From contig JAHJRN010000026.1 in NCBI GenBank assembly GCA_018830865.1, forward strand, positions 1-41,681: a stretch of 41,681 nucleotides of DNA, given 5' to 3'. Numbering within the stretch: position 1 is the stretch's first letter; each line of letters starts with the position of its first letter. The stretch comes from Patescibacteria group bacterium (lineage in GTDB: Bacteria > Patescibacteriota > Patescibacteriia > 2-12-FULL-60-25). Below the pieces are notes generated by a model that had not been told where the DNA came from, made no database searches, and saw only the letters and a program-made list of their open reading frames with translations. This document shows, one piece after another, positions 14,988-22,877 of the stretch. A program made the translations under genes and the position numbers.

Positions 14988-16073
14988 ATGTTTTCCTTCA
15001 AGAGACCTTCCGTGCTCGTCGGCATGTCCGGGGGCGTGGATTCGAGCGTCGCTGCCGCGCTCCTAAAACAGCGCGGTTTTCGAGTTGTCGGGGGATTCAT
15101 CAGAAACTGGTCCGACAGCGAAGACCCGTGGACAGGGGAGTGCGCGTGGAAAAGTGAGCGTCGCGATGCGCTCCGTGTCGCTGCTTATCTCGACATCCCG
15201 CTCAAGACCTTCGATTTCGAGAAAGCGTACCGTAGTCGCGTCGTGGATGAGATGGTATCCGGATACGCCGCAGGACGTACGCCGAACCCGGACGTCCTCT
15301 GCAACGAGGTCATCAAATTCGGCCTGTTCGCGGATGCCGCACGCTCGCTCGGCTTTGGCCATGTCGCGACAGGGCATTACGCACGGATTCGTCGTGGGTG
15401 GGCTGGCCACGCACGACTCCTGCGCGGAACGGATCCTGAGAAGGACCAATCCTATTTCCTCTACCGTGTCCCGCAGGACGTCCTCCGTCGATGTCTCTTT
15501 CCCATCGGACATCTCATAAAGCAGGACGTGCGTGAACTCGCGTCGGACATGGGGTTGCCGGTCGCGTCGAAGCCGGACAGCCAAGGTATCTGCTTCATCG
15601 GCAAGCTCGACATGAGTGATTTTCTCAAGACGCGAATCGATATGGTCCCGGGTGATATCGTCGATTCCGACGGACACGTCATCGGCAGGCATGATGGGCT
15701 GGCGACCTACACCATCGGCCAGCGGCATGGGATGCGCCAGCCAGGAGGGCCCGCGTGGTATGTCGCATCAAAGGACATCGCGACGAATCGTCTCATCGTC
15801 GTCGACCGAGACGACCACCCGGCGTTGTTCTCGACCGAACTCGTCGTCGCGGATGTGCACTGGACACGGGGCCGCAAACCCACGATGCCGCTCCTCGGCA
15901 TGGAGGTCCAGGTCCGATACCGCCAGAATCCCGTCAACGCCGAGATATCGGCCGGGCCGTCCGAAGGGACCGTCCGCGTCCGATTCGACCGACCGGTCAA
16001 AGCCGCGGCCCCGGGTCAATCCGCCGTCTTCTACCGTCGGGACGAGTGTATCGGCGGAGGAACGATCGATTGA
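14988..16073 (+). CDS. mnmA: tRNA-specific 2-thiouridylase MnmA
   Basis: MnmA adds sulfur to U34 of the tRNAs for Lys, Glu and Gln, using ATP. The PP-loop SGGVDSS is near the N-terminus, the first catalytic Cys lies in NPDVLCNEVIKF and the second in SQGICFIG. The central and C-terminal beta-barrel domains follow (GQRHGMRQPGG, VRVRFDRPVKA). The product has 361 residues, about the usual length. I chose ATG 14988, which sits close to the P-loop as in relatives. An in-frame GTG at 14955 overlaps the upstream stop (GTGA) and would add 11 residues, so it is a real alternative. Confidence 0.95.
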   Translation: MFSFKRPSVLVGMSGGVDSSVAAALLKQRGFRVVGGFIRNWSDSEDPWTGECAWKSERRDALRVAAYLDIPLKTFDFEKAYRSRVVDEMVSGYAAGRTPNPDVLCNEVIKFGLFADAARSLGFGHVATGHYARIRRGWAGHARLLRGTDPEKDQSYFLYRVPQDVLRRCLFPIGHLIKQDVRELASDMGLPVASKPDSQGICFIGKLDMSDFLKTRIDMVPGDIVDSDGHVIGRHDGLATYTIGQRHGMRQPGGPAWYVASKDIATNRLIVVDRDDHPALFSTELVVADVHWTRGRKPTMPLLGMEVQVRYRQNPVNAEISAGPSEGTVRVRFDRPVKAAAPGQSAVFYRRDECIGGGTID

Positions 16074-16116
16074 CGCGTTCGGTACGGTCGGGCTCGACAG
16101 CGACGGCCAAAAAGGG

Positions 16117-16122
16117 TAAACT
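16117..16122 (+). promoter_or_regulatory. -10-like box before the membrane GAF-like gene
   Basis: TAAACT (four of six to TATAAT) ends seven bases before the ATG at 16130. This spacing recurs at other operon starts in the window. The -35 side is weak. Confidence 0.35.
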
Positions 16123-16129
16123 GTCGCAA

Positions 16130-16942
16130 ATGAAATCCAACCCCATCATCCGTCTCGAGTGGGTTTCGCTGGTCTATCTCGCGCTTTTCGTCATGGCCAT
16201 CCTGTCGCCGCGCATCGTGTCGCAGAGGATGTTCGGCATCCACGAGGAGACGTTCGAAGAAGTGTTCATCTTCCTCTTCGGCATCGCAGGTCTCCTGACG
16301 TTCTCCATCTACCAGCGCGTCATGGAACGGAAGGAACAGGAACATGAGGCGACCGAGAACGAGCGCGAACGCATCAAACGGGAGCTTGTCGAGTCCTACC
16401 AGTATATCGGCTCGATGAACCGTCAGATGAACGTGCTCAAGGAGCTGGCGAACCAGACGTCCATCGAGATCGTGGAGAAGGATTCGATGTCCAAAGACAT
16501 CATCGCGTCGCTCCTCGCGAATGCGGCTGCGAGCGTCGGTGCCCAAACCGCGTTCATCCGATATATCGATCTCGAACGGGGACGAACCGATCACGAACAA
16601 CTCCACTCCATCGAGGGGGTCACGAACATGCGGGTCGCAAACAAGGACCTCCTACATGTACACGATTCCGGTGCAGGCCACGCCTACATCCGATCCGACT
16701 CGGGACAAGAGCTGCTGGTCGTACCGTCGGATCATCAGGACATGGACGTCAAGGCCTTCCTCCTTACCTACGTGGATGCATCGAAGTCCGACCAGGTCGA
16801 CACGTCGCTCCTCAAAGTCTTCGCGAATCAGGCTGAACTCATCTATCATTCCCTCCGTAAGCAGAATGGCGAGCAGGTCGGAAAGGACATCCTCGAGGTC
16901 GTGCAGGAAGCTCAGCAGCAGTCGCTTGGGGACATCACTTGA
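16130..16942 (+). CDS. Membrane protein with coiled coil and GAF-like domain
   Basis: This 270-residue protein has two N-terminal membrane helices (about residues 12-30 and 45-62), a Glu/Lys/Arg-rich coiled coil (about 63-115), and a C-terminal alpha/beta region (about 120-250) whose pattern resembles a GAF sensor domain (strand IRYIDLERG, LLVVPSDHQD, FANQAELIYHSL). No histidine kinase, cyclase or HD-type output domain is attached, so any signalling output would need a partner. I chose ATG 16130 because the upstream extension of the frame overlaps mnmA and lacks protein-like sequence. The GAF call is tentative. Confidence 0.75.
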   Translation: MKSNPIIRLEWVSLVYLALFVMAILSPRIVSQRMFGIHEETFEEVFIFLFGIAGLLTFSIYQRVMERKEQEHEATENERERIKRELVESYQYIGSMNRQMNVLKELANQTSIEIVEKDSMSKDIIASLLANAAASVGAQTAFIRYIDLERGRTDHEQLHSIEGVTNMRVANKDLLHVHDSGAGHAYIRSDSGQELLVVPSDHQDMDVKAFLLTYVDASKSDQVDTSLLKVFANQAELIYHSLRKQNGEQVGKDILEVVQEAQQQSLGDIT

Positions 16943-16965
16943 TTGCATCCCATCATCGAATCCGA

Positions 16966-16971
16966 TAGCCT
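16966..16971 (+). promoter_or_regulatory. -10-like box before alaS
   Basis: TAGCCT ends six bases before the alaS ATG at 16978. It is a weak match (T, A and final T conserved), but the spacing agrees with the other leaderless starts. Confidence 0.28.
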
Positions 16972-16977
16972 ACACGC

Positions 16978-18819
16978 ATGACCATCACTGATATTCGCGC
17001 GGCATTCCTGGCATTTTTCGAGGAAAAGGGCCATGCAGTCATCCCGTCAGCCTCCCTCATCCCGGAGAACGATCCGACGGTCCTCTTCACGACCGCGGGT
17101 ATGCACCCGTTGGTTCCATATCTCGTCGGACAGCCACATCCCATGGGCTCACGGCTCGTGGATGCTCAAAAATGCCTGCGCACGGATGATATCGACGACG
17201 TCGGTGACAATCGTCACCTGACGTTCTTCGAGATGCTCGGCAATTGGTCCCTCGGCGACTACTTCAAGCGCGAAGCTATCGCCTGGTCGTTCGAATTCCT
17301 CATCGACCGGCTCGGCATCGATCCCCGACGTCTCTACATTACAGTGTTCGAAGGGGACAACAATGCGCCACGCGACGAGGAATCCATCGGTATCTGGCAG
17401 TCTCAGTTCGAGATGAAGGGACTTGCAGCCGAGATCGGCGTCGCGGGGACGGATATACCAGCGACAGGAGCGGATGGAGCCAGAATCTATGCGTATCCGA
17501 AAGGGCAGAACTGGTGGAATCCTGCTGGACAAACAGGCCCCTGCGGCCCCGATACGGAGATGTTCTACGACACGGAACGGCCGCACGACACGGCGTTCGG
17601 TCCTATATGCCATCCGAATTGCGACTGTGGGCGGTTCGTGGAGATTTGGAATGACGTGTTCATGGAGTATGAGAAGACGGCAGACGGCCGCTTCATCCCG
17701 CTCAGCCAAAAGAACGTGGATACGGGCATGGGACTTGAACGCATGGCCGCCGTGATGCAAGGAAAGGCGACTGTCTTCGATACCGAGGCGTTCACGGGCA
17801 TCTTCAGCGTCATCGAAGAGTCCTCCGGTAAGCGGTATGGGGCAGACGAGGCCGCGGATCGTTCGTTCCGCATCATCGCGGACCATCTGCGCGCCGCCAC
17901 GTTCATCGTAGGCGATCCACGTGGCATGGTTCCGTCCAACGTCGGTCAGGGGTATATCGTCCGGCGGCTCATCCGACGCGCGATCCGTGAAGGGCGCCGT
18001 CTCGGGATCGAGGGGCTGTTCGTGGCGTCGGTCGCGGCCGTCGTCATCGGTGAATACGGAGGCGAGTATGCGGAACTCGAAACGAACCGGACCAGGATTG
18101 TCGACGCGATGGCGGATGAAGAGACGAAATTCAGGAAGACGCTCGAGAAGGGATTGAAGCAGTTGGAGAAGATGATGCAGGATCGCGTCATCAGCGGCGC
18201 TGAGGCGTTCGACTTGTTCCAGACGTACGGATTCCCGCTCGAGCTGACGCAGGAACTCATCGGCGAACGCGGCGGGAACCTCGACGTCGAGGCGTTCCGT
18301 ACGGAGTTCGCAAAGCATCAGGACCTGTCACGTTCCGCGTCGGCCGGTACCTTCAAAGGCGGGCTCGCGGATCATGGTACAGAAACGACGCGACTGCACA
18401 CGGCGACGCATCTCCTGCACGCGGCACTGCGGAAGGTCCTTGGGGAACACGTCGCACAGAAAGGCTCCAACATCACACCGGAACGTCTGCGGTTCGATTT
18501 CGTGCACCCCACGAAACTGACACCCGAGGACCTCAAGGCCGTCGAGGACGCCGTCAACGACGTCATTCGAGCCGACGTCCCAATCGACCGCGAGGAGATG
18601 ACGGTGGATGCCGCGAAAGAGAGCGGAGCCATCGGTCTCTTCGAGCAAAAATACGGCGACAAGGTGAGCGTGTACACGGTGGGAGACTTCTCCAAGGAGA
18701 TCTGCGGAGGGCCTCACGTCACGAGAACCGGTGATCTCGGCATCTTCAAAATCATCAAAGAAGAGGCTGTCTCGGCAGGTGTCCGTCGCATCAAGGCGAC
18801 CGTGACGGGCCGCGTTTGA
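16978..18819 (+). CDS. alaS: Alanyl-tRNA synthetase, short form lacking the C-terminal domain
   Basis: AlaRS charges tRNA-Ala and clears mischarged Ser/Gly. The class II catalytic core opens with the typical IRAAFLAFFEEKGH and FTTAGMHPLVPYL motifs and includes FEMLGNWSLGDYFK and GMGLERMAAVMQGK. The editing domain is complete, with HTATHLLH near residue 474 (HxxxH) and CGGPHV near 576 (C and H of the zinc site). The protein stops right after editing, at 613 residues, against about 875 in E. coli. The C-Ala (coiled coil plus DHHA1) domain that aids tRNA binding and multimerisation is absent. The frame ends cleanly with no C-Ala remnant downstream, so this looks like a stable short form. Confidence 0.95.
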   Translation: MTITDIRAAFLAFFEEKGHAVIPSASLIPENDPTVLFTTAGMHPLVPYLVGQPHPMGSRLVDAQKCLRTDDIDDVGDNRHLTFFEMLGNWSLGDYFKREAIAWSFEFLIDRLGIDPRRLYITVFEGDNNAPRDEESIGIWQSQFEMKGLAAEIGVAGTDIPATGADGARIYAYPKGQNWWNPAGQTGPCGPDTEMFYDTERPHDTAFGPICHPNCDCGRFVEIWNDVFMEYEKTADGRFIPLSQKNVDTGMGLERMAAVMQGKATVFDTEAFTGIFSVIEESSGKRYGADEAADRSFRIIADHLRAATFIVGDPRGMVPSNVGQGYIVRRLIRRAIREGRRLGIEGLFVASVAAVVIGEYGGEYAELETNRTRIVDAMADEETKFRKTLEKGLKQLEKMMQDRVISGAEAFDLFQTYGFPLELTQELIGERGGNLDVEAFRTEFAKHQDLSRSASAGTFKGGLADHGTETTRLHTATHLLHAALRKVLGEHVAQKGSNITPERLRFDFVHPTKLTPEDLKAVEDAVNDVIRADVPIDREEMTVDAAKESGAIGLFEQKYGDKVSVYTVGDFSKEICGGPHVTRTGDLGIFKIIKEEAVSAGVRRIKATVTGRV

Positions 18820-18861
18820 CGCACCGAATTTCGCGACGTATCGTCGATAACGTCGACATCG

Positions 18862-18869
18862 AAAGGAGG
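18862..18869 (+). promoter_or_regulatory. Strong Shine-Dalgarno sequence
   Basis: AAAGGAGG lies seven bases before the GTG at 18877. It is the only near-perfect ribosome binding site I see in the window. It decides the start: the nearby ATG at 18872 meets a stop after two codons. Confidence 0.8.
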
Positions 18870-18876
18870 AGATGCC

Positions 18877-19341
18877 GTGAACCGAAGTCACACGCTTGTT
18901 TCGGGGATAATCTGTCTGGCATGTGGTTGTTCCATGTCGTTCCCGGAAAAATATGTCGCGGCACCTGCCGTGGTCGAAATAGGGGACGAGACCATACAGG
19001 TCGAGATTTCTGAGCGAAAGCCCAACCCTGGAATGGACACGCACCGTTCCGAGGTTCCGCTCGGAAGAGACCTTCATGCTGAAGCCTTCCGCATCTCACT
19101 ACGGGCGAACACCCCCTTCCGTCTCGATTGCCGGACCTGGGGCAACATGATCGGGGTTCCCGACGAACAGGTACTCCCGGCGTCCGACGTCAGTATCCCT
19201 CCTCCCGTCGCGAACAGCGACACGCTCACGTACGACCCCATCGATTCTTCCATCAGTGTCATGACTTCAGTGGAGATGCTCGTACATCTTCAGAAGACCG
19301 ACTGCCTTCCAAACGGTCCGGCTCCGTATCAGGTCAAGTGA
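18877..19341 (+). CDS. Small exported protein, possible lipoprotein
   Basis: This 154-residue product starts at GTG. It begins with a basic tip and hydrophobic stretch, then LACGCS. Either Cys could be a lipobox cysteine, but neither has the ideal residue at -3. The mature part is beta-rich with two further cysteines that could pair (FRLDCRTWG and KTDCLPNG). I recognise no domain. The strong Shine-Dalgarno sequence and GTG start set it apart from its neighbours, and it is closed by a textbook terminator, so it is an independent unit and perhaps a newcomer between alaS and infA. Confidence 0.65.
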   Translation: MNRSHTLVSGIICLACGCSMSFPEKYVAAPAVVEIGDETIQVEISERKPNPGMDTHRSEVPLGRDLHAEAFRISLRANTPFRLDCRTWGNMIGVPDEQVLPASDVSIPPPVANSDTLTYDPIDSSISVMTSVEMLVHLQKTDCLPNGPAPYQVK

Positions 19342-19355
19342 AGTCTCCCTGTCTG

Positions 19356-19386
19356 CCGCCCCGACCTCCCGGGGCGGTCTTTTATT
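19356..19386 (+). terminator. Intrinsic terminator
   Basis: CCGCCCCG (19356-19363) and CGGGGCGG (19370-19377) form a perfect 8-bp GC stem with a six-base loop, followed by TCTTTTATT. It separates the small exported protein from the ribosomal operon. Confidence 0.88.
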
Positions 19387-19413
19387 GACCATTTGAGGGC
19401 ATCTTGGTACCCT
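19385..19413 (+). promoter_or_regulatory. Promoter candidate for the infA-rpsI operon
   Basis: TTGACC (19385-19390, five of six) and TACCCT (19408-19413) are spaced 17 bp apart, directly after the terminator. The same -10 with a TTGACT -35 and 17-bp spacing occurs at 41544-41572. It predicts a leader of roughly 35-40 nt before infA. Confidence 0.5.
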
Positions 19414-19457
19414 TGCGACAATCGATATCCACTTCATGACTACACAACCCACGTCTT

Positions 19458-19691
19458 ATGGCAGGTAAACCCAACGCCGCGAACAAAGATTTTGTCGTGG
19501 TTAAGGGCACAGTCGAAGAAAACCTGCCAAATACCACGTTTCGCGTCAAATTGGACAACGGACATGTCATTTTGTGCCATTTAGCAGGAAAATTGAGGAT
19601 GTACCGTATCCGACTAACGCCCGGTGATGAGGTCCAGGTGGAAATCACCCCATACGATTTGACAAAAGGGCGCATCACCTATAGATTATAG
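19458..19691 (+). CDS. infA: Translation initiation factor IF-1
   Basis: IF-1 binds the A site of the 30S subunit during initiation. The 77-residue product is a single OB fold with the family features [38 protein letters not shown] and [18 protein letters not shown]. The length is normal, with a few extra N-terminal residues. It heads the alpha-type ribosomal operon, as in many bacteria. There is no clear Shine-Dalgarno sequence before the ATG. Confidence 0.97.
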   Translation: MAGKPNAANKDFVVVKGTVEENLPNTTFRVKLDNGHVILCHLAGKLRMYRIRLTPGDEVQVEITPYDLTKGRITYRL

Positions 19692-19704
19692 CCCGCTTGA
19701 CAAC

Positions 19705-19731
19705 CCCCGCCTGTTCTTGATAGGCGGGTTC
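19705..19731 (+). other. Hairpin between infA and rpmJ
   Basis: CCCGCCT (19707-19713) pairs with AGGCGGG (19723-19729), and the flanking AA/TT extend the stem with a small bulge. The T run is weak (TTCGT), so it could be a partial terminator, an attenuator or a processing/stability hairpin. Confidence 0.5.
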
Positions 19732-19768
19732 GTCATCTCAATTCTGTCCACATTACTTCGCGATTCTT

Positions 19769-19885
19769 ATGAAGGTCCGAGCGTCCGTAAAGGTCATGTG
19801 TAGAGACTGCCAGGTCGTACGCCGAAAAGGACGCGTCGTTGTGATCTGCAAAAAGAATCCGAAGCATAAGCAACGCCAGGGCTAA
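19769..19885 (+). CDS. rpmJ: Ribosomal protein bL36
   Basis: This 38-residue protein matches bL36 along its length: MKVRASVK at the start, two CxxC-type cysteines (Cys11, Cys14), Cys27 and His33 as zinc ligands, and the closing KHKQRQG. It has the same length as the E. coli protein and keeps the zinc-binding (C+) form. It lies in the usual place between infA and rpsM. It is easily missed because of its size. Confidence 0.95.
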   Translation: MKVRASVKVMCRDCQVVRRKGRVVVICKKNPKHKQRQG

Positions 19886-19931
19886 GGCCTTCGCCATACC
19901 GCCCGGCTGAATTGTCCCACCTCAACCATCT

Positions 19932-20318
19932 ATGGCACGCATCGCAGGAGTCACCCTCCCCTCAAACAAGCGACTGGACATCGCGTTGACGTATATTTAC
20001 GGCATCGGCTCGGTGTCAGCCAAAAGCATCATCAAGGAAACCGGCATTGATGGTTCCATCCGCGTGAAGGACCTTACGGAAGAGCAGGCGAACAAAGTCC
20101 GTGAAACCGTGGAGAAGAAGCACCGCGTGGAAGGAGAACTCCGACGTGAGGTTTTGAGTCACATCAAGCGCCTCAAGGAGATCGGGTCCATCCGCGGATC
20201 TCGCCATATCAAGTCGCTTCCGGTTCGTGGCCAGCGCACCAAGACGAACTCGCGGACGGTCCGCGGCAATGTCCGTCGCACGATGAGTTCCGGAAAGCGT
20301 AAGCTCGCGAAGACGTAA
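19932..20318 (+). CDS. rpsM: Ribosomal protein uS13
   Basis: uS13 sits in the 30S head and contacts the P-site tRNA and the 50S subunit. The 128-residue product begins [24 protein letters not shown] and has the helix-two-turn-helix region [10 protein letters not shown]. The basic C-terminal tail [14 protein letters not shown] is typical. Length is normal and the gene order infA-rpmJ-rpsM-rpsK is standard. Confidence 0.97.
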   Translation: MARIAGVTLPSNKRLDIALTYIYGIGSVSAKSIIKETGIDGSIRVKDLTEEQANKVRETVEKKHRVEGELRREVLSHIKRLKEIGSIRGSRHIKSLPVRGQRTKTNSRTVRGNVRRTMSSGKRKLAKT

Positions 20319-20326
20319 CGTAGACC

Positions 20327-20797
20327 ATGGATCATATGGCAGACGAAACGACCACGATAGCCGCCGTCGAGGAAAAGGCCTCGGAGGGCGCCACTAAGAA
20401 AAAGACGCCGTCGAAGGCACGGGCGCGTAAGAAGATAAAAGTCGCGCGTCAGGTTTCGCATGGAAAAGCCTACGTCCAAGCGACCTACAACAACACGATC
20501 GTGACGCTCACGGACCTGAACGGCAATGTCCTCGGTTGGTCCAGCGCCGGGTCGTCCGGATTCAAGGGGCCGAAGAAGGCCACGCCATTCGCCGCGTCCA
20601 TTGTCGTCAAGAACGCACTCGAAAAAATCGCAGATGTAGGACTCCGCGAGGTGAACTTGTTCGTGAGGGGCGTCGGACAGGGTCGCGAAGGTGCTATCCG
20701 CGCGTTCAACACGCATGGCGTCAATGTCATATCCATTAAGGATGTCACACCCATTCCGCATAACGGATGCCGTAAACCTCGTCCCCGACGCGTCTAA
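20327..20797 (+). CDS. rpsK: Ribosomal protein uS11 with N-terminal extension
   Basis: uS11 lies on the 30S platform near the Shine-Dalgarno helix. The conserved core runs from HGKAYVQATYNNTIVTLTD through GSSGFKGPKKATPFAA to TPIPHNGCRKPRPRRV. About 45 residues precede it, against roughly 15-20 in typical members; the extra is Ala/Glu/Lys-rich and likely disordered. Two starts are possible: ATG 20327 (MDHMAD) or ATG 20336 (MADETT). The second looks more natural, but the sequence does not settle it. Confidence 0.95.
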   Translation: MDHMADETTTIAAVEEKASEGATKKKTPSKARARKKIKVARQVSHGKAYVQATYNNTIVTLTDLNGNVLGWSSAGSSGFKGPKKATPFAASIVVKNALEKIADVGLREVNLFVRGVGQGREGAIRAFNTHGVNVISIKDVTPIPHNGCRKPRPRRV

Positions 20798-20803
20798 CCT
20801 CCT

Positions 20804-21421
20804 ATGAGAACACTCAAAGTCACCTGCAAGATGTGCCGCCGCGAGGGTGTTTCCCTGTGCGGTCGGGAGAAATGCGCCCTGAAACGTAGACCCTACGCCC
20901 CAGGCGTCCACGGTCCGACAGGCGGAAAGCGTCGTTTTCGTGTCACGGAATACGGTAATCAGCTCCGTGAGAAGCAGAAGGCAAAACGCCTATATGCCGT
21001 CAACGAGCGTCAGTTCTCGAACTACTTCAAAAAGGCCCTCCGTATGAAAGGGAACTCAGGAGAAAACCTGGTCCGTCTTCTCGAATTACGTCTCGACAAC
21101 GCGGTGTTTCGTGCCGGTTTCGCGAAGAGCCGACCCGCCGCGCGTCAAGCCGTCTCCCATGCGCATATCTCGGTCAACGGCAAGAAAGTGAACATCGCCT
21201 CCTATCAGGTGAAGCCAGGTGACTTGATTGCCATCCGCGAGACGAAACGAACGAAGGGCGTGTGGAAGTCCCTCGAAGAGGACATCAAGACACGACAGGC
21301 TCCTTCGTGGCTCGCCACGAACGCGGCGACCATGGAGACGAAAGTCACGAGTGTCCCGGACGGCGAAGAGCTGAAGCAGCCTTTCGACCCCAAGCTGATC
21401 ATCGAATTTTATTCGCGCTGA
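20804..21421 (+). CDS. rpsD: Ribosomal protein uS4 (zinc-binding type)
   Basis: uS4 nucleates assembly of the 30S body and lines the mRNA entry site. The 205-residue protein starts with a four-cysteine zinc site in TCKMC...LCGREKC, followed by KRRPYAPGVHG. The S4 RNA-binding domain is clear in VRLLELRLDNAVFRAGFAKSRPAARQAVSHAHISVNGKKV. Length and ends are normal. Confidence 0.97.
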   Translation: MRTLKVTCKMCRREGVSLCGREKCALKRRPYAPGVHGPTGGKRRFRVTEYGNQLREKQKAKRLYAVNERQFSNYFKKALRMKGNSGENLVRLLELRLDNAVFRAGFAKSRPAARQAVSHAHISVNGKKVNIASYQVKPGDLIAIRETKRTKGVWKSLEEDIKTRQAPSWLATNAATMETKVTSVPDGEELKQPFDPKLIIEFYSR

Positions 21422-21445
21422 CCTTAGCGCAACTTGCACGTTCGT

Positions 21446-22150
21446 ATGGAGTCAATCCTTCTTCCCTCCAAAATCCGGTTCGCAGATGGCGAGCGGGCCC
21501 ATGAGGGCATCCTCACAGTCGAACCCTGTACGCAGGGGTACGGCACGACAATCGGTAATGCGCTTCGCCGCGTGCTCTTGTCGTCTCTTCCCGGTGCGGC
21601 GGTAACCTCCGTGAAGATCAAGGGTATCGATCATGAATTCTCGACCATCCCACACGTGAAGGAGGATGTCCTCGAGATCATCTTGAATCTCAAGACCCTG
21701 CGGATGAAGCTCCATTCGGAGGAACCGGTCCGCCTCTCGCTCACCGCGAAAGGAGAACATAGCGTGACTGCCTCGGATTTCTCGAAGAACGCCGACGTCG
21801 AGATCGTAAACGGGGACCTGGTCATCGCGACAATGACGGACAAAGCCGCTACGCTCGAGATGGAAATCACCATCGGTCCCGGCCGTGGCTATCGTTCGAC
21901 AGAAGAGCGTATCAAGGAAAAGCTCGAGCTGGGAAACATCGCCATCGACGCACTGTATAGCCCGGTGCTGAACGTATCGTATAAAGTCGAGGCGACCCGC
22001 GTCGGCGAGAAGACCGACTACGACAAACTCATCTTGGATATCCAGACCGATGGGAGCGTCACGCCGAAGGAAGCCTGCGAGACGGCCGTCACCATCTTGC
22101 TGGATCATTTCAATCTACTGAAGGAAATCGAGTATGAGACATCGACGTAA
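21446..22150 (+). CDS. rpoA: RNA polymerase alpha subunit without the C-terminal domain
   Basis: The alpha dimer is the assembly platform of RNA polymerase. This 234-residue protein holds a full N-terminal domain: VEPCTQGYGTTIGNALRRVLLSSLPGAAV, GIDHEFSTIPHVKEDVLEIILNLK, GPGRGYRSTEERIKEK, and the dimerisation helix TVILLDHFNLLKEI. It then ends, whereas the usual subunit (about 310-330 residues) has a linker and a DNA- and activator-binding domain. The stop lies 17 bp inside rplQ, so there is no room for a frameshifted C-terminal domain. UP-element recognition and class I activation through alpha should be absent. I prefer ATG 21446 to an upstream TTG at 21434. Confidence 0.95.
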   Translation: MESILLPSKIRFADGERAHEGILTVEPCTQGYGTTIGNALRRVLLSSLPGAAVTSVKIKGIDHEFSTIPHVKEDVLEIILNLKTLRMKLHSEEPVRLSLTAKGEHSVTASDFSKNADVEIVNGDLVIATMTDKAATLEMEITIGPGRGYRSTEERIKEKLELGNIAIDALYSPVLNVSYKVEATRVGEKTDYDKLILDIQTDGSVTPKEACETAVTILLDHFNLLKEIEYETST

Positions 22151-22487
22151 GGGCAAGGTCTTCGGGCGTGAGAAGGCGCCCCGGGAAGCGATGATGCGCA
22201 ACCTCGCGCAGTCCGTCATCCTGTACGAGCATGTGAACACGACACTCGCCAAGGCGAAGGCCGTGCGTCCTCTCGTGGAGAAGCTCATCTCGACTGGCCG
22301 TACCAAGACCCTCGTGAACCGCCGTAAGCTCGCGCAGACGCTGACCATCGAGTCCGCGGTGAACAAGATCCTCGAAGAGCTTGGACCGCGCTATGCGACA
22401 CGTCCCGGAGGCTACACACGTATCATCAAGCTCGGTCGACGCCTCAATGACGGTGCCGAGGTCGCACAGATCCAACTGGTGAAATAA
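22134..22487 (+). CDS. rplQ: Ribosomal protein bL17
   Basis: bL17 surrounds the exit of the peptide tunnel on the 50S subunit. The 117-residue product begins MRHRRKGKVFGREKAPREAMMRNLAQSV and has the family's KAKAVRPLVEKLI and RPGGYTRIIKLGRRLNDGAE motifs. It overlaps rpoA by 17 bp, so the two are probably coupled. Confidence 0.97.
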   Translation: MRHRRKGKVFGREKAPREAMMRNLAQSVILYEHVNTTLAKAKAVRPLVEKLISTGRTKTLVNRRKLAQTLTIESAVNKILEELGPRYATRPGGYTRIIKLGRRLNDGAEVAQIQLVK

Positions 22488-22491
22488 TCGT

Positions 22492-22875
22492 ATGCCCTGG
22501 AACAAGAAAGCTGGAATGCCGAAGATCGTGCGCGAGACGCATGAGATAGACGCGACTGGAAAGGTCGTGGGTCGTCTTGCGACGCACATCGCAACGCTCC
22601 TTGTCGGTAAGCACCGCGCTACGCACGTGCCACACATCGATTCCGGCGCCATCGTGAAGGTTTCGAACGTGGATAAGATCGAGTTCACCGGACGGAAATG
22701 GGAACAGAAAGTCCATTACCGCAGCTCGAATCGTCCCAGTGGCATCACGGCGACAAAGATGTCGGTCCTGCGCGAGAAGAATCCAGGTGAGATCCTGCGG
22801 CACGCGGTCAAGTACATGCTGCCGAAGAACCGCACACAGGCCGACCGTCTCAAGCGCCTTATCATCGTGAAATAG
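22492..22875 (+). CDS. rplM: Ribosomal protein uL13
   Basis: uL13 is an early-assembling 50S protein. The 127-residue product has the DATGKVVGRLATHIATLLVGKH core and the GEILRHAVKYMLPKNR C-terminal helix of the family. It is somewhat shorter than the roughly 142 residues of E. coli, with the central KVYYRHSGYPGG-type loop altered to KVHYRSSNRPSG. It begins four bases after rplQ and is followed by rpsI, its usual partner. Confidence 0.95.
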   Translation: MPWNKKAGMPKIVRETHEIDATGKVVGRLATHIATLLVGKHRATHVPHIDSGAIVKVSNVDKIEFTGRKWEQKVHYRSSNRPSGITATKMSVLREKNPGEILRHAVKYMLPKNRTQADRLKRLIIVK

Positions 22876-22877
22876 CT

